From assembly GCA_026710945.1 (NCBI GenBank), contig JAPOQA010000019.1:1-44352 (forward strand): a DNA stretch of 44,352 nt. Direction: 5' to 3'. Positions within the stretch are counted from its first letter, which is position 1, and each line of letters opens with the position of its first letter. The DNA is from Chloroflexota bacterium. Its GTDB lineage: Bacteria > Chloroflexota > UBA11872 > VXOZ01. This document shows positions 26,524 to 35,291 of the stretch, in pieces. Made by a program: the position numbers and the translations under genes. A model generated the notes under the pieces. That model ran no database searches and was not told the origin of the DNA. It was given only the letters and a program-made list of their open reading frames with translations.

Positions 26524-26548
26524 GATTCCTCGCTTCGCTCGGAATGAC
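26524..26548. repeat. Dispersed palindromic repeat of the GAATGAC type
   Basis: A 25-bp sequence with inverted ends ATTCC/GGAAT around CGCTTCG. It is a different family from the 26-bp element at 15198 but of similar design, and it abuts the 28-bp tandem repeats. Confidence 0.65.
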
Positions 26549-26627
26549 ATTTGAGTGAGCGGCTAAACACTATGACAGTTGGGTGAATGGCTAGACACAA
26601 TGACATTTGAGTGGGTGGCCAATCACT
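26544..26627. repeat. Three imperfect 28-bp tandem repeats
   Basis: Units start at 26544, 26572 and 26600, each beginning ATGACA(t/g)TTG and containing GGC(t/c)A. They follow each other with no spacers, so this is a minisatellite-like array and not CRISPR. Confidence 0.8.
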
Positions 26628-26725
26628 TGGAATGGAATGAGGTCCAAGACCGGCCACGTGGTTACTTTGCTCACGGCAAATAATTGCGCGACCGGAGTCA
26701 AATTCAACTACTGAGGGAGCGTTTG

Positions 26726-28257
26726 GTGGCAGGTGATATTGACGTAGCAATAGTCGGCGGCGGCCACAACGGTCTCGTTGCCGCGACCTATCTGGCGCGT
26801 GCCGGACTTGCGGTGCATGTATTCGAACGCCGCCCCTTTACCGGGGGCGCCGCGATCACGGAAGAGTTGTGGCCGGGCTTCAAGTTTTCCACCTGCGCCC
26901 ATATGGTCCACGGTATACACCCAAAGATTTATAAGGACTTCCGCCTCCTCGAACGCGGCCTGGAGGTGATTCCCCGCCAGGGCATCCAGGTGCTGCCGGA
27001 CAATACGTACTTCGGGCCGACCACCCACGATTCGCCCCGCAATCGCGCGCTGCAACTGACACCGGCGGAGCGCGAAGGGCAGCGGCGCTACGGGGAGTTC
27101 AAGAACACACTGCAGCGCGCGATTTCACCCTACCGGCTGCAACCGCCACCTACGCTGGCAGAGGTGCGCGCCAAAGTCGCTGGAACACCCGCGGCCGATG
27201 TGCTGGAAAAAGCTTTGACCACGCGCATTTATGACCTGCAGGACGAGTTTCTGCCGGACGGTCATTTAAAGAACCGTCTCGGCTATGAAGCGGGCGCTAT
27301 CGGCAGAAATCCGTGGGGCTTTCAGCTTGCTTACGCATCACTCAATGCCGCGGATGAGAAAACAGGCATCAAGCCGCCAAACGGCTACGTGCGCGGTGGC
27401 GTTGGGGTGGTGAGCCAACTCTTCAGAGAATCCGCAGAGGATGCCGGTGTGACAATCCATACCGACCACGAGGTCGAGGAATTTCTGGTAGAAGGCGGTA
27501 AGGTCGTTGGCATTCAGTTGGCAAATGGCGGCGAAGTGCGGAGCCGTGTCGTTGCCTCCAATCTTGACCCCAAACGCACCTTCCTGCGACTCATGCCCGA
27601 AGAGCACTTGGACGCCGGTTTCCGCCACCGCATTCAGGGACTTACTAGCACGTCAGTTGCTATAAATTCCTTGCGGTGATTTCTGAGTTGCCGCAATGGA
27701 CCGCCTGGGACGGAGAGCCTGAGCAGGCAAGCAAAGGCGCCGTGGTCATTAGCCTTACACGTGAGGAAATGTCCGCCTGTTACGATGATTTGGAAGCCGG
27801 ACGTCCCCCGCGCAGACCTCTGATTAGTTTCTCGATACCGTCTGGGGTTGACGACAGCATTACGCAGCCGGGGTACCACACCGCGTCCATCTGGATCTAT
27901 GCGGCGCCGGGGAAGCTGCGGAACGGGACGTGGGACGACGTGCGGGAGCAGGTGGCAGAAGGACTCATCGACCAAATCACGGCGTGTGCGCCGAACTTTC
28001 GCCAGTCGATACGCGACTACAAACTGCGCACCCCGCTCGACCTGGAACGCGAGAACGGCTTGACGGACGGTTGCATCTGGCACGTTCAGCATGCCGGCGA
28101 GCACCTGGTTTGGAATCGGCCGCTGCCGGAGATTTCTCATTACCGGGCGCCCTTAGGTGGGCTCTACCTCTGCGGAGCCGGACAGCATCCGGGCGGCGAG
28201 ATTAGCGGTGTGCCCGGTCACAATGCGGCGCACGAGATTCTGAAGGACCTCGGATAA
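26726..28257 (+). pseudogene. Phytoene-dehydrogenase-like FAD oxidoreductase, split by a 1-nt frameshift
   Basis: Two adjacent frames together make one protein of about 510 residues resembling PYROXD2/CrtI-type amine- or carotenoid-desaturase flavoproteins. The first part (26726-27679) has the FAD motif VAIVGGGHNGLVAATYLARAG and ends early at a TGA. The second (readable from about 27664, stop at 28257) continues with KFLAVISELPQW and ends with LYLCGAGQHPGGEISGVPGHNAA, the usual C-terminal FAD motif. Adding one A to the AAA run at 27664-27666 restores the full frame exactly, so a one-base deletion or a sequencing error in a homopolymer is likely. The GTG start at 26726 has GAGGGAG 6 nt upstream. 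Substrate unknown. Confidence 0.85.
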
Positions 28258-28502
28258 ATGCTACAACAAACTAGAACCGGGTCGGCAGTGGGGATTAGCC
28301 CCGAGAAGGCGTGACTGAGTGCACGACCGATAGCCGTGCTGCGCCTTGTGAAATGGGGCTGGTAATGGCTGCGGCCAGTGTTGTGGAGATAGAGTTTGGT
28401 CGCCGTAATGGTTTGGGCGGAGAGACTTCACCTTGAATACAGGTCTATTGTAGGAGAGGCAAGAAATGTGGGTACCGACACCTTGGAAGTCATGGCAATA
28501 GG

Positions 28503-30866
28503 ATGACGAACTTTAGCGCGCACACGGTACTTTCGACGGAGCTTGATGGCCGTGAGTGCCACACACCCCACGCCGTGCGCAGCGGTAACACAGTGTGGGC
28601 TGTATGGCAGGGGTACCAGCAAGACAAAGAGCACATTTACGCACGAGCTTCACATAGTGGTGAGCTGACTCCCCTTGAAACGGTTACCCCAAAGGAAGGT
28701 AGGAATCACTCGCCCTACATTGGACTAGTGCAGGACGTGCCGACGAGCGTTTGGATTTCCCAGGATCTTTGGGAAACCTATGCCGTTTACGGGTCTACAC
28801 GTTCTATTTCGGGGTGGGAAACACCACAAAAGCTGGAAAGTGAAGGTTTTGTCGTCTCCTTGCACGCAGATTCTGCCGCAGGACGCATGGCCGCGGTGTG
28901 GTGTGAGGCCGCAACGCCAGGAGCATATAAGGTTCGTTTCGCCGCCAACACGGGTAGCGGCTGGTCGGATCCCATAGACATAACTACTGCCGCCGGTTGG
29001 GTGCAGCGGCCGGAAGTCGCTGTTACCAACGACGGTTACTGGGTTGCCTGGGATGCCTATATAGACGGAAAATTCGGAATCTATTGTGTTTTCGTTGAGC
29101 AAGATGGATCAATTGGCGCGCGGGAGGTCGTAACCGACCGGGCTGCTGAATCGGAAATGGTAACGGCGGAAGCTTGGCAGCTTGTGCCATCCCTCACGAT
29201 AGACAATGACGACAACCCTTGGATCACGTGGCTCTGCAGGCAGGAGGTTGTAAGCGATGGGAATGTGCTCGACCAGTGGCCTGTGGCGAGAGTGGCGCGG
29301 CGTGCAGACGGTCAGTGGCAGCTTGTAGAAGATGCCAACGGATCGCCGGACCTCGGAGTCTTAGCCTGGGGCATGCTTGAATGGCAGGGCTTGGGCGTAT
29401 GGGGGTATCTCGGTAGACGACGTAAGCCATTGGTTGTTGCAAGCCCGGATGGTGGCGTCTGGTTGCTCTGGGAGCGGAAAGAACTGCCAAACGGTAGTAC
29501 CACCACGACAGGGGGCGTGCTCTGTGGACGCTATATTGATGCCACCAAGGGCCAATCTGCTCCCGATGTTCAGGAAACGCGGTCTATTGCAGTTGGGCCT
29601 CGATACTATACACCGGTTGCCAACGAGGCTGTTGATGGGCGCAACGAACTATGGGTAACTGCGCGTGTGGCCCCTGAGATATCTGTGGAAGACGTTTGCC
29701 TGGTCGCTCTTACTCTTGGTGATGCACCTCGCTTCCTCGACGAAGGGCGGTGGTTCGGATGGAGTCCGGCCTCACCGGGTGGGCCGCGAACCGATACCCG
29801 GCCTGGCGGGGGAATCCAAATCAGCAGCGAGAATGCTCGAGCAGGTACAAGGGAACCGGAACTCACCCTCTTTTGGGCAGACTTGCATGTCCACTCGACT
29901 CATTCCGCCGATGCGGAGGGGTATGTTGACGAACTGATAGCTTATGCGCGCGATGTAGCTCAGTTGGACTGTGTGGCGTTCTCGGATAACGACAAGCACC
30001 TCCTCAGTCTTACGGCATCGGAATACGATTTGGACTATCACTTTGCGCTTCACTTCAGGCACTTAAGTGACCTCCTGGTGCTGCCGGCGTTCGAATGGTC
30101 GCAGATGAGTCGTGCTTCCGGCTCTAGGACTTCGAATCACCGCACGGTGATAGCCGGAAGAGAGCAACTGCCGCTCTTGCGCTATACCGAGGTAGAAGGG
30201 GAACCGCTTGCGGCACTCGCCGCGCATGCTGAACGGTACGGCGCGATCCTGCACCCACATCACGAGCATTGGGAGTTCTTGTCAGACTCGTGGACCGAAA
30301 CGAATATGGAGGTCTGCTCGGGCTGGCGCGTGCACATGCTCGATCCGGCGTACCGGGAGAAGATTCACCAAGTGCTGAAGAGCGGGCGCAAGTTGGGGTT
30401 CATTGGCTGCAGCGACGGTCATCGTCGTACGGCAGGGACTGGCGGCGGTCTGACCGGCATCTATGCTGAAGACCTGAGTCGTACGGCAATACTCGATGCC
30501 TTGCGGAAGCATCGGTGTTTTGCGACCGACGGTTCCCGCATTGGCATTCAGCTTTGGGTTAACGGCGTCTTCATGGGAGGCGAAGGCAGAACTCAGGACG
30601 CGCCGGAAATCCAGTGGAATGTACAGCTTACGGAATTGCCCGCAACCATCACGCTGGTGCGCGACGGCGAGGCGATCAGGTCGTGGGAGGCAACCGAACA
30701 ACAGGCTTCCGGCCGGCATACGGACGAAGAGGCGGCACCTGGCGAGCACTTCTACTATCTCAATGTAGAACAGTCCATGGGCTGGCGGAGCCATATCTCC
30801 AATGTTGCGCCCGCTTGGGGTCCGAGAGCGTGGTCAAGCCCCGTCTGGGTGGAATTCAACCCGTAG
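28503..30866 (+). CDS. Large propeller-like / PHP-domain protein (DUF3604-like)
   Basis: A 787-residue protein with no signal peptide. Residues 1 to about 430 contain repeated beta-strand motifs with Trp and Asp (WAVWQG, TSVWISQD, MAAVWCE, WVAWDAY, WITWLCR, WLLWERK), suggesting a sialidase/YWTD-like beta-propeller. From about 455 a PHP metal-dependent hydrolase domain begins with WADLHVHSTHSADAEG, then CVAFSDND, HPHHEHWEF near 582 and GCSDGH near 635, all candidate metal ligands. The last 120 residues form a beta-rich tail. DUF3604 proteins share the PHP-plus-beta arrangement. Substrate unknown; a phosphoester or other hydrolase is the family expectation. Confidence 0.8.
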   Translation: MTNFSAHTVLSTELDGRECHTPHAVRSGNTVWAVWQGYQQDKEHIYARASHSGELTPLETVTPKEGRNHSPYIGLVQDVPTSVWISQDLWETYAVYGSTRSISGWETPQKLESEGFVVSLHADSAAGRMAAVWCEAATPGAYKVRFAANTGSGWSDPIDITTAAGWVQRPEVAVTNDGYWVAWDAYIDGKFGIYCVFVEQDGSIGAREVVTDRAAESEMVTAEAWQLVPSLTIDNDDNPWITWLCRQEVVSDGNVLDQWPVARVARRADGQWQLVEDANGSPDLGVLAWGMLEWQGLGVWGYLGRRRKPLVVASPDGGVWLLWERKELPNGSTTTTGGVLCGRYIDATKGQSAPDVQETRSIAVGPRYYTPVANEAVDGRNELWVTARVAPEISVEDVCLVALTLGDAPRFLDEGRWFGWSPASPGGPRTDTRPGGGIQISSENARAGTREPELTLFWADLHVHSTHSADAEGYVDELIAYARDVAQLDCVAFSDNDKHLLSLTASEYDLDYHFALHFRHLSDLLVLPAFEWSQMSRASGSRTSNHRTVIAGREQLPLLRYTEVEGEPLAALAAHAERYGAILHPHHEHWEFLSDSWTETNMEVCSGWRVHMLDPAYREKIHQVLKSGRKLGFIGCSDGHRRTAGTGGGLTGIYAEDLSRTAILDALRKHRCFATDGSRIGIQLWVNGVFMGGEGRTQDAPEIQWNVQLTELPATITLVRDGEAIRSWEATEQQASGRHTDEEAAPGEHFYYLNVEQSMGWRSHISNVAPAWGPRAWSSPVWVEFNP

Positions 30867-31199
30867 AGGCGCTCTGACCTGACTGCCTGATTTCTATGGT
30901 GGGAAGTGTAGGCATATCGGTCGGGTACAGAAGGGCAAGCTGGCAGCTTACCCTATGTCCGGAGGAGCCGGAATAAGGTCCTTCGGAGCCCAATCTTGCC
31001 AAAGCCAATTCCCATTTAGTTTCATACTGCACCAGTATCTGTAGTACATTTGGTAGGTGTCTGTAGGCTGGAGGCCTATCGTTCACGACTCAGAGCAGAA
31101 GGCAAAAGTAACGCAGTTGCGTGGACGAAGTCTTAGTGACGGAGCTTCCCTGCGTAACATGAGGTCGCAAGTCGCTGCGACAAGACCAGGGAGGCTGTA
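30867..31199. other. Gene-free stretch with leader hairpin
   Basis: 333 bp. I see no convincing gene. A small hairpin GTCGCA/TGCGAC lies near 31165-31181, directly before the Shine-Dalgarno sequence of the next gene. Confidence 0.5.
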
Positions 31200-32783
31200 T
31201 TGCAACCACTCTTGATGTTCTCTTCCGCAGTGGTGCCGGGACTCATTCTGATTTGGTTCCTGCACGCGCGGCCGGATTTTCCCCAACCCCGCATTACCCT
31301 TTGGGCGACGTTTGGTCTGGGAATCGTGGTCACGCTGCCGGTAATCATATTGGCCTTTCCTGTTTCAATCCTCTATCCAGTGTTGGGCGATTTAACAGGC
31401 AGCCTCCCACTGGTACTGTTTATCCAGGCGTTTCTTGGCGCAGCGATTCTCCAAGAATCGTTTAAGTACGTAGTGCTTGCCAATTTCTCCTGCCAGCGTA
31501 AGCGGCTGGCGGAACCTTTCGATGGGGTGGTTTACGGCGTAGTCGCTTCGCTTGGCTTTGCCGCGCTGGAGAATATTGCCTACGTGGGGGAAGGAGATGC
31601 ACTGGGAGCGGCGGTACGCGGGCTCACCTCGGTGCCGGTGCATGGCGCGCTCGGTGCCATTATGGGTTACTACATCGCGCAGAGCGCATTCAATCCCGCG
31701 CGCCGGGGTCGCTATGCTCGTTTGGCGTGGGTGATTCCGGTAGTGCTGCACGGTTTGTATGACTTCCCCTTGTTGCTTGGCGAACTATGGATTCTCCCGC
31801 TTTCAGCTATAGTCTTTGTCGTCTCGGTGGCGTGGGCATTCCGATTGGTCCGCCGAGTCCAGTCGAGTCAGCGTCGCCGCAGCCAGGCGATTTGGGGAGA
31901 GCTTGGATCGAGGCCCGGTCAGTTCAGTTCTCCGCATGACGTAGCAATCGATCAGCAGGGAAATGTCCATGTGGTCGATACGATCAATAATCGCCTGCAG
32001 AAGTTCTCAGCCGACGGGGATTCACTAGCACAGTGGGGGAGTACGGGACAAAAAGCAGGCGAATTTCGTTCGCCGCGCGGTTTGACCATTGACATAAGTG
32101 GACAGGTACTCTTGGCCGATACGCTCAATCATCGGATTCAGAGACTCTCCGCAGAAGGTCAGCCGTTGACGCAATGGGGCGAGCAAGGCGCAAAGCCCGG
32201 CCAATTCCGTTCGCCCAACGGCGTTGCAGTGGACTCTACAGGCAACATCTACGTTGCCGACACCGGCAATAACCGCATTCAGAAATTCTCCTCTGACGGC
32301 GAGGTGCTTGCAATGTGGGGTTCCCACGGCGACGGTCCAGGGGAATTCCGCGCACCGGTTGGAGTTGCTCTGGATGACGCAGGGTGGGTTTACATCACCG
32401 ACTCCGGAAACCATAGGGTACAGAAGCTCACTCCCGACGGTGAACCCAGCGGACAATGGGGTGAGGAAGGGGAGGAACCAGGTCAGTTTCGCAATCCAAG
32501 CGGCATTGCCCTAGACCAGCGCGGCAGAATCTACGTTGCGGATACCTGGAACAACCGCATTCAGGAATTGTCACCCGATGGTGAACCGCTTTCGCAATGG
32601 GGCCTCCAGGTGGCCGGCCAGCAGGGGCAGTTTTCGGATCCCTATGGAGTCGCCGTTGACGATCGCAATCGCGTATTCGTTGCGGATACCGGAAACCACC
32701 GCATCCATAAGCTGCATCCATTTAGCGTCCTGATGGCGAGCCCCCCACCTGAGGATTCCGGCTCTGCCGACGAGCCGGCTTGA
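31200..32783 (+). CDS. PrsW-like intramembrane protease fused to a six-repeat NHL propeller
   Basis: A 527-residue fusion. Residues 1 to about 220 are a multi-pass membrane domain of the PrsW/CPBP-like glutamic intramembrane protease group: QESFK at 85-89 (normally EExxK), GFAALENIAY near 119-128, H148 in VPVHGALG, and H184 in VLHGLYD. From about 229 to 510 there are six NHL repeats of about 47 residues, each with PGQF(R/S)xPxGVAxD and VADTxNNRIQKFS, predicting a soluble propeller beyond the last helix. The TTG start at 31200 has GGGAGG 5 nt upstream. The first Glu of the EExxK motif is Gln, so activity is uncertain. A sensing role for the propeller is inference. Confidence 0.85.
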   Translation: MQPLLMFSSAVVPGLILIWFLHARPDFPQPRITLWATFGLGIVVTLPVIILAFPVSILYPVLGDLTGSLPLVLFIQAFLGAAILQESFKYVVLANFSCQRKRLAEPFDGVVYGVVASLGFAALENIAYVGEGDALGAAVRGLTSVPVHGALGAIMGYYIAQSAFNPARRGRYARLAWVIPVVLHGLYDFPLLLGELWILPLSAIVFVVSVAWAFRLVRRVQSSQRRRSQAIWGELGSRPGQFSSPHDVAIDQQGNVHVVDTINNRLQKFSADGDSLAQWGSTGQKAGEFRSPRGLTIDISGQVLLADTLNHRIQRLSAEGQPLTQWGEQGAKPGQFRSPNGVAVDSTGNIYVADTGNNRIQKFSSDGEVLAMWGSHGDGPGEFRAPVGVALDDAGWVYITDSGNHRVQKLTPDGEPSGQWGEEGEEPGQFRNPSGIALDQRGRIYVADTWNNRIQELSPDGEPLSQWGLQVAGQQGQFSDPYGVAVDDRNRVFVADTGNHRIHKLHPFSVLMASPPPEDSGSADEPA

Positions 32784-32815
32784 TAGTGTTGCCGCCTGCT
32801 TTGCGCCGCCTATTT

Positions 32816-33631
32816 CTAAGCTAATGGACGTGACTGCCGCTCTCTTCCAGACTCCTTCGCGGGAAAGAAACTCGCAACCGAGGCGTGATTGAGATGGAGG
32901 AAGAATTCGCGGGTGCCATGTTTGCCGCGAATCGGGCTCTCTACTTCGCCCTTGACCACCAGGTCGTTTGCAGCGCACCAATCGACAAAAGCATGGCGAA
33001 TGGCGCGCTGCGTTTCTCGATTGTGAATGGATCCGCCTTTCGTCAGTTCAATGGTTGCCACCTCAAACTGCGGTTTGAGGAGAACCACAATGTCTGCGTC
33101 AGCGCGGGTAAGCGTGCACACATGGGGCAAGATGAGGCGCAACGAGATAAAAGAGACGTCTACCGCGGCAACGTGCGGTGGCTCCGAGAATGCGGTCAGG
33201 CCGCGCACGTCAGTTTGTTCGTAGGCCGCAACCCTGGGATCTGCCCGTAGTTCGTGATGAAGTTGATTGGCGCCTACGTCAACCGCATAGACACGCTTCG
33301 CGCCTTGTTGTAGGAGTTGCCACGTGAAGCCGCCGGCGCCACTGCCCACATCGAGGGCTATCTTCCCGGCGCAGTCTATGCCAAACTCTTCCAGCACCCC
33401 TGCAAGTTTGTGTTCGCCGCGTCCAATGCGGAGCGTGCTCTGCGTATCAACGAAGACTTGGGCGTCGAAATTCACCGGAGCAGCCGGTTTGGTTACCGTC
33501 CGGCCATTTACCTGGACGCCGCCGGCGCGAATGGCATAGGCGGCCTTTTCGCGGCTTGGGAAGAAAGTCTTTTCGACGAGGAGACGGTCTAGTCGCATAG
33601 TCGCTGTGGTGCGATTCTGTGGTTCAGCCAT
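32816..33631 (-). CDS. tlyA: TlyA-family 16S/23S rRNA methyltransferase
   Basis: About 271 residues with an N-terminal S4 RNA-binding domain (MRLDRLLVEKTFFPSREKAAYAIRAG) and a C-terminal FtsJ-like Rossmann methyltransferase (ALDVGSGAGGFTWQLLQQGA, VYAVDVGANQLH, AVDVSFISLRLILP, VVLLKPQFE). TlyA proteins 2'-O-methylate rRNA and affect capreomycin sensitivity in mycobacteria. The start is uncertain: ATG at 33631 or ATG at 33598, the latter giving MRLDRLL, the usual S4 beginning; neither has a strong ribosome-binding site. It converges on the PrsW-NHL gene 32 nt away. Confidence 0.92.
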   Translation of the reverse strand: MAEPQNRTTATMRLDRLLVEKTFFPSREKAAYAIRAGGVQVNGRTVTKPAAPVNFDAQVFVDTQSTLRIGRGEHKLAGVLEEFGIDCAGKIALDVGSGAGGFTWQLLQQGAKRVYAVDVGANQLHHELRADPRVAAYEQTDVRGLTAFSEPPHVAAVDVSFISLRLILPHVCTLTRADADIVVLLKPQFEVATIELTKGGSIHNRETQRAIRHAFVDWCAANDLVVKGEVESPIRGKHGTREFFLHLNHASVASFFPAKESGRERQSRPLA

Positions 33632-33857
33632 GCCCGCGCTCACATTTTAAGGGTGGCCTGAATGCGGTCTCTGCTACTACCGGCTTCCCTTGCGAGCCGA
33701 ACAAATCGGGCACTTGCCAACTCTGACCCCTGTTGTATTGAACGCCTAAGTGGGTGTTTGCAAAGGTGCTGTCGCGCACTTGCCGTCCGTTCGCCCTGTG
33801 CGTGTCAAAGGGTGATCGGATGATAGTGACCCCCAATCCAAACCCGTTTGTACTGCG

Positions 33858-33890
33858 ACAGGGGCCGCGCGCAGCCCTCAGCACGAACGG
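33858..33890. repeat. Dispersed repeat ending CCTCAGCACGAACGG
   Basis: A ~33-bp element sharing its 15-bp end exactly with 42021-42035, and similar flanking bases (AGGGGC...GCGCAGC). It lies in the gene-free stretch downstream of repeats. Confidence 0.55.
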
Positions 33891-34068
33891 TTCTTGCTGA
33901 CTTTGGCAACTTCCTCTCAGGGAGCGTACCAGCTAAGAACAGTGGTGAAATAGCGGTTTGCCTCGCGATGGAAAGCCAAGCACAGGCTCTAAGCCCGCGT
34001 TTCCGGGAGATTCCACACTACCGTCACGAGAACCTTGCGAACCCACCTACAGGCGAACAAACGTCCCT

Positions 34069-34502
34069 CTCCCTGGGGAGACCTTTGCATAACGCCACTT
34101 TCAAGCAGGGGCACTCCCTCTCCTGGGGGAGAGGGCCGGGGTGAGGGGAATTCTGCTCAACCTCTCCTCCTTAACGGCAAGACCGATACGCATGAGTGCG
34201 ATAACGGGGATAGACTCCCAGACTGCGGGGACTTTCCCCCTCACCCTAACCCTCTCCCCCAGGAGAGGGGACCGGAACTGCGACGTACTCTCCCTCCGGG
34301 AGACATTTGCATATCCCCGGCCAGAGGAGCAAGATTTACTCCCTCTCCTTGGGGAGAGGGCCGGGGTGAGGGGTCTTATCTGCTTTGCTAATCGTAAAAC
34401 TTGTACAGTCAATCATATTAGAACCAATCCGGTCAAGAAGATGCTCGTGCTCAGAGCACTTTCCCTCTCATCCTAAGCCTCTCCCGTCAAGGGAGAGGGG
34501 AC
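34069..34502. repeat. Cluster of CCCTCTCC/GGAGAGGG hairpin repeats
   Basis: At least four hairpins with CCCTCTCC and GGAGAGGG arms, loops of 4-5 nt, at about 34116-34135, 34250-34269, 34341-34360 and 34478-34498, several followed or preceded by CCGGGGTGAGGG in either orientation. GGAGACcTTTGCATA boxes lie between them (34077, 34299). The 1.0-kb region 33632-34668 contains no gene I can support. Confidence 0.75.
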
Positions 34503-34526
34503 AATCTCCTTTCCACATGGATTTTG

Positions 34527-34645
34527 CAGGGGTCTCCGGCGGGAGAGGGGACATTCCCCTCCCGCAAGGGATATGCAAAGGTCTCCGCCGGAGGAGGGGA
34601 CACTCCCGCACCGGCAAGGTTTATGCAAAGGTCTCCGTCACGGAG
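34527..34645. repeat. 49-50-bp tandem repeat, about 2.4 units
   Basis: Units begin at 34527, 34576 and 34626 with CA(g/a)(g/a)GGTCTCCG; the first two continue into a GGAGGGGACA-like block and end GGxxTATG. They share the GGTCTCC/TTTGCAT motif with the hairpin cluster to the left. Confidence 0.75.
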
Positions 34646-34668
34646 ATGTTGGTCCTCTTGCAGTGCTG

Positions 34669-35139
34669 TTAGTCTTCTACTTCTGCAATAAACTCGATCT
34701 CGACAGGGATGTTGTTCGGCAGTGCGCCCATGCCCACCGCTGACCGGGCGTGCTTCCCCTTGTCGCCGAAGACTTCTACCAAGAGGTCGGAGCAGCCATT
34801 GATCACTTTCGGCTGATCGGCAAAGTCGGGCGCGCTGTTTACCATGCCGAGGACCTTCACAATGCGCGATACTTTGCTGAGGTCGCCGGTCGCGGCCTGG
34901 AGCGCGCAGAGGAGATTGTAGGCGGTTTGCCGGGCCGCTTCGTAGCCCTCCTCGATGCCGTAGCGCTCGCCCAATTTGCCGTCGTATACGGTGGCTTCAG
35001 CGTCGCCCGCGCGATTGGGGCCCTGACCCGACAGGTAGATCAGATTGCCAGTGCGCACCCACGGTACATAGTTAGCGATGGGTGCATTTGGCGCTCGGAG
35101 TTCGAGTCCCAACTCTTTGAGTTTATCTTCCGGTGACAT
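34669..35139 (-). CDS. RidA/YjgF-family protein lacking the usual Arg
   Basis: A 156-residue RidA-superfamily protein (chorismate-mutase-like trimeric fold). Recognisable parts are VPWVRTGNLIYLSGQGP near residue 25, LLCALQAATGDLSKVSRIVKVLGMVNSAPDF, and the C-terminal ALPNNIPVEIEFIAEV. RidA imine deaminases have Arg before the final strand (LPRGALVEIE type); here the position is Asn, as in other Rid subfamilies, so deaminase activity is not assured. The ATG at 35139 has AAGGAAAGGAA just upstream; a longer frame to 35178 is unlikely. It lies 152 nt after the Gfo/Idh/MocA gene and may be cotranscribed with it. Confidence 0.87.
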   Translation of the reverse strand: MSPEDKLKELGLELRAPNAPIANYVPWVRTGNLIYLSGQGPNRAGDAEATVYDGKLGERYGIEEGYEAARQTAYNLLCALQAATGDLSKVSRIVKVLGMVNSAPDFADQPKVINGCSDLLVEVFGDKGKHARSAVGMGALPNNIPVEIEFIAEVED

Positions 35140-35291
35140 TGTGTTCCTTTCCTTAAAGCCACAAGAATATTCGTCCACTTTACTAAGCAGAGATTACACG
35201 TTCTGCATTGTACGGTGACAGTACTTCAAGGTCAAAACTGCCGCGATTTGGCCTCCAGCCTCCGGCAACCTCACCGGTTAGGAGAGTTCTC

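Noticed and set aside
26544-26627. Possible CRISPR-like 28-bp repeats
   Set aside because: Units are directly adjacent without spacers and diverge from each other.
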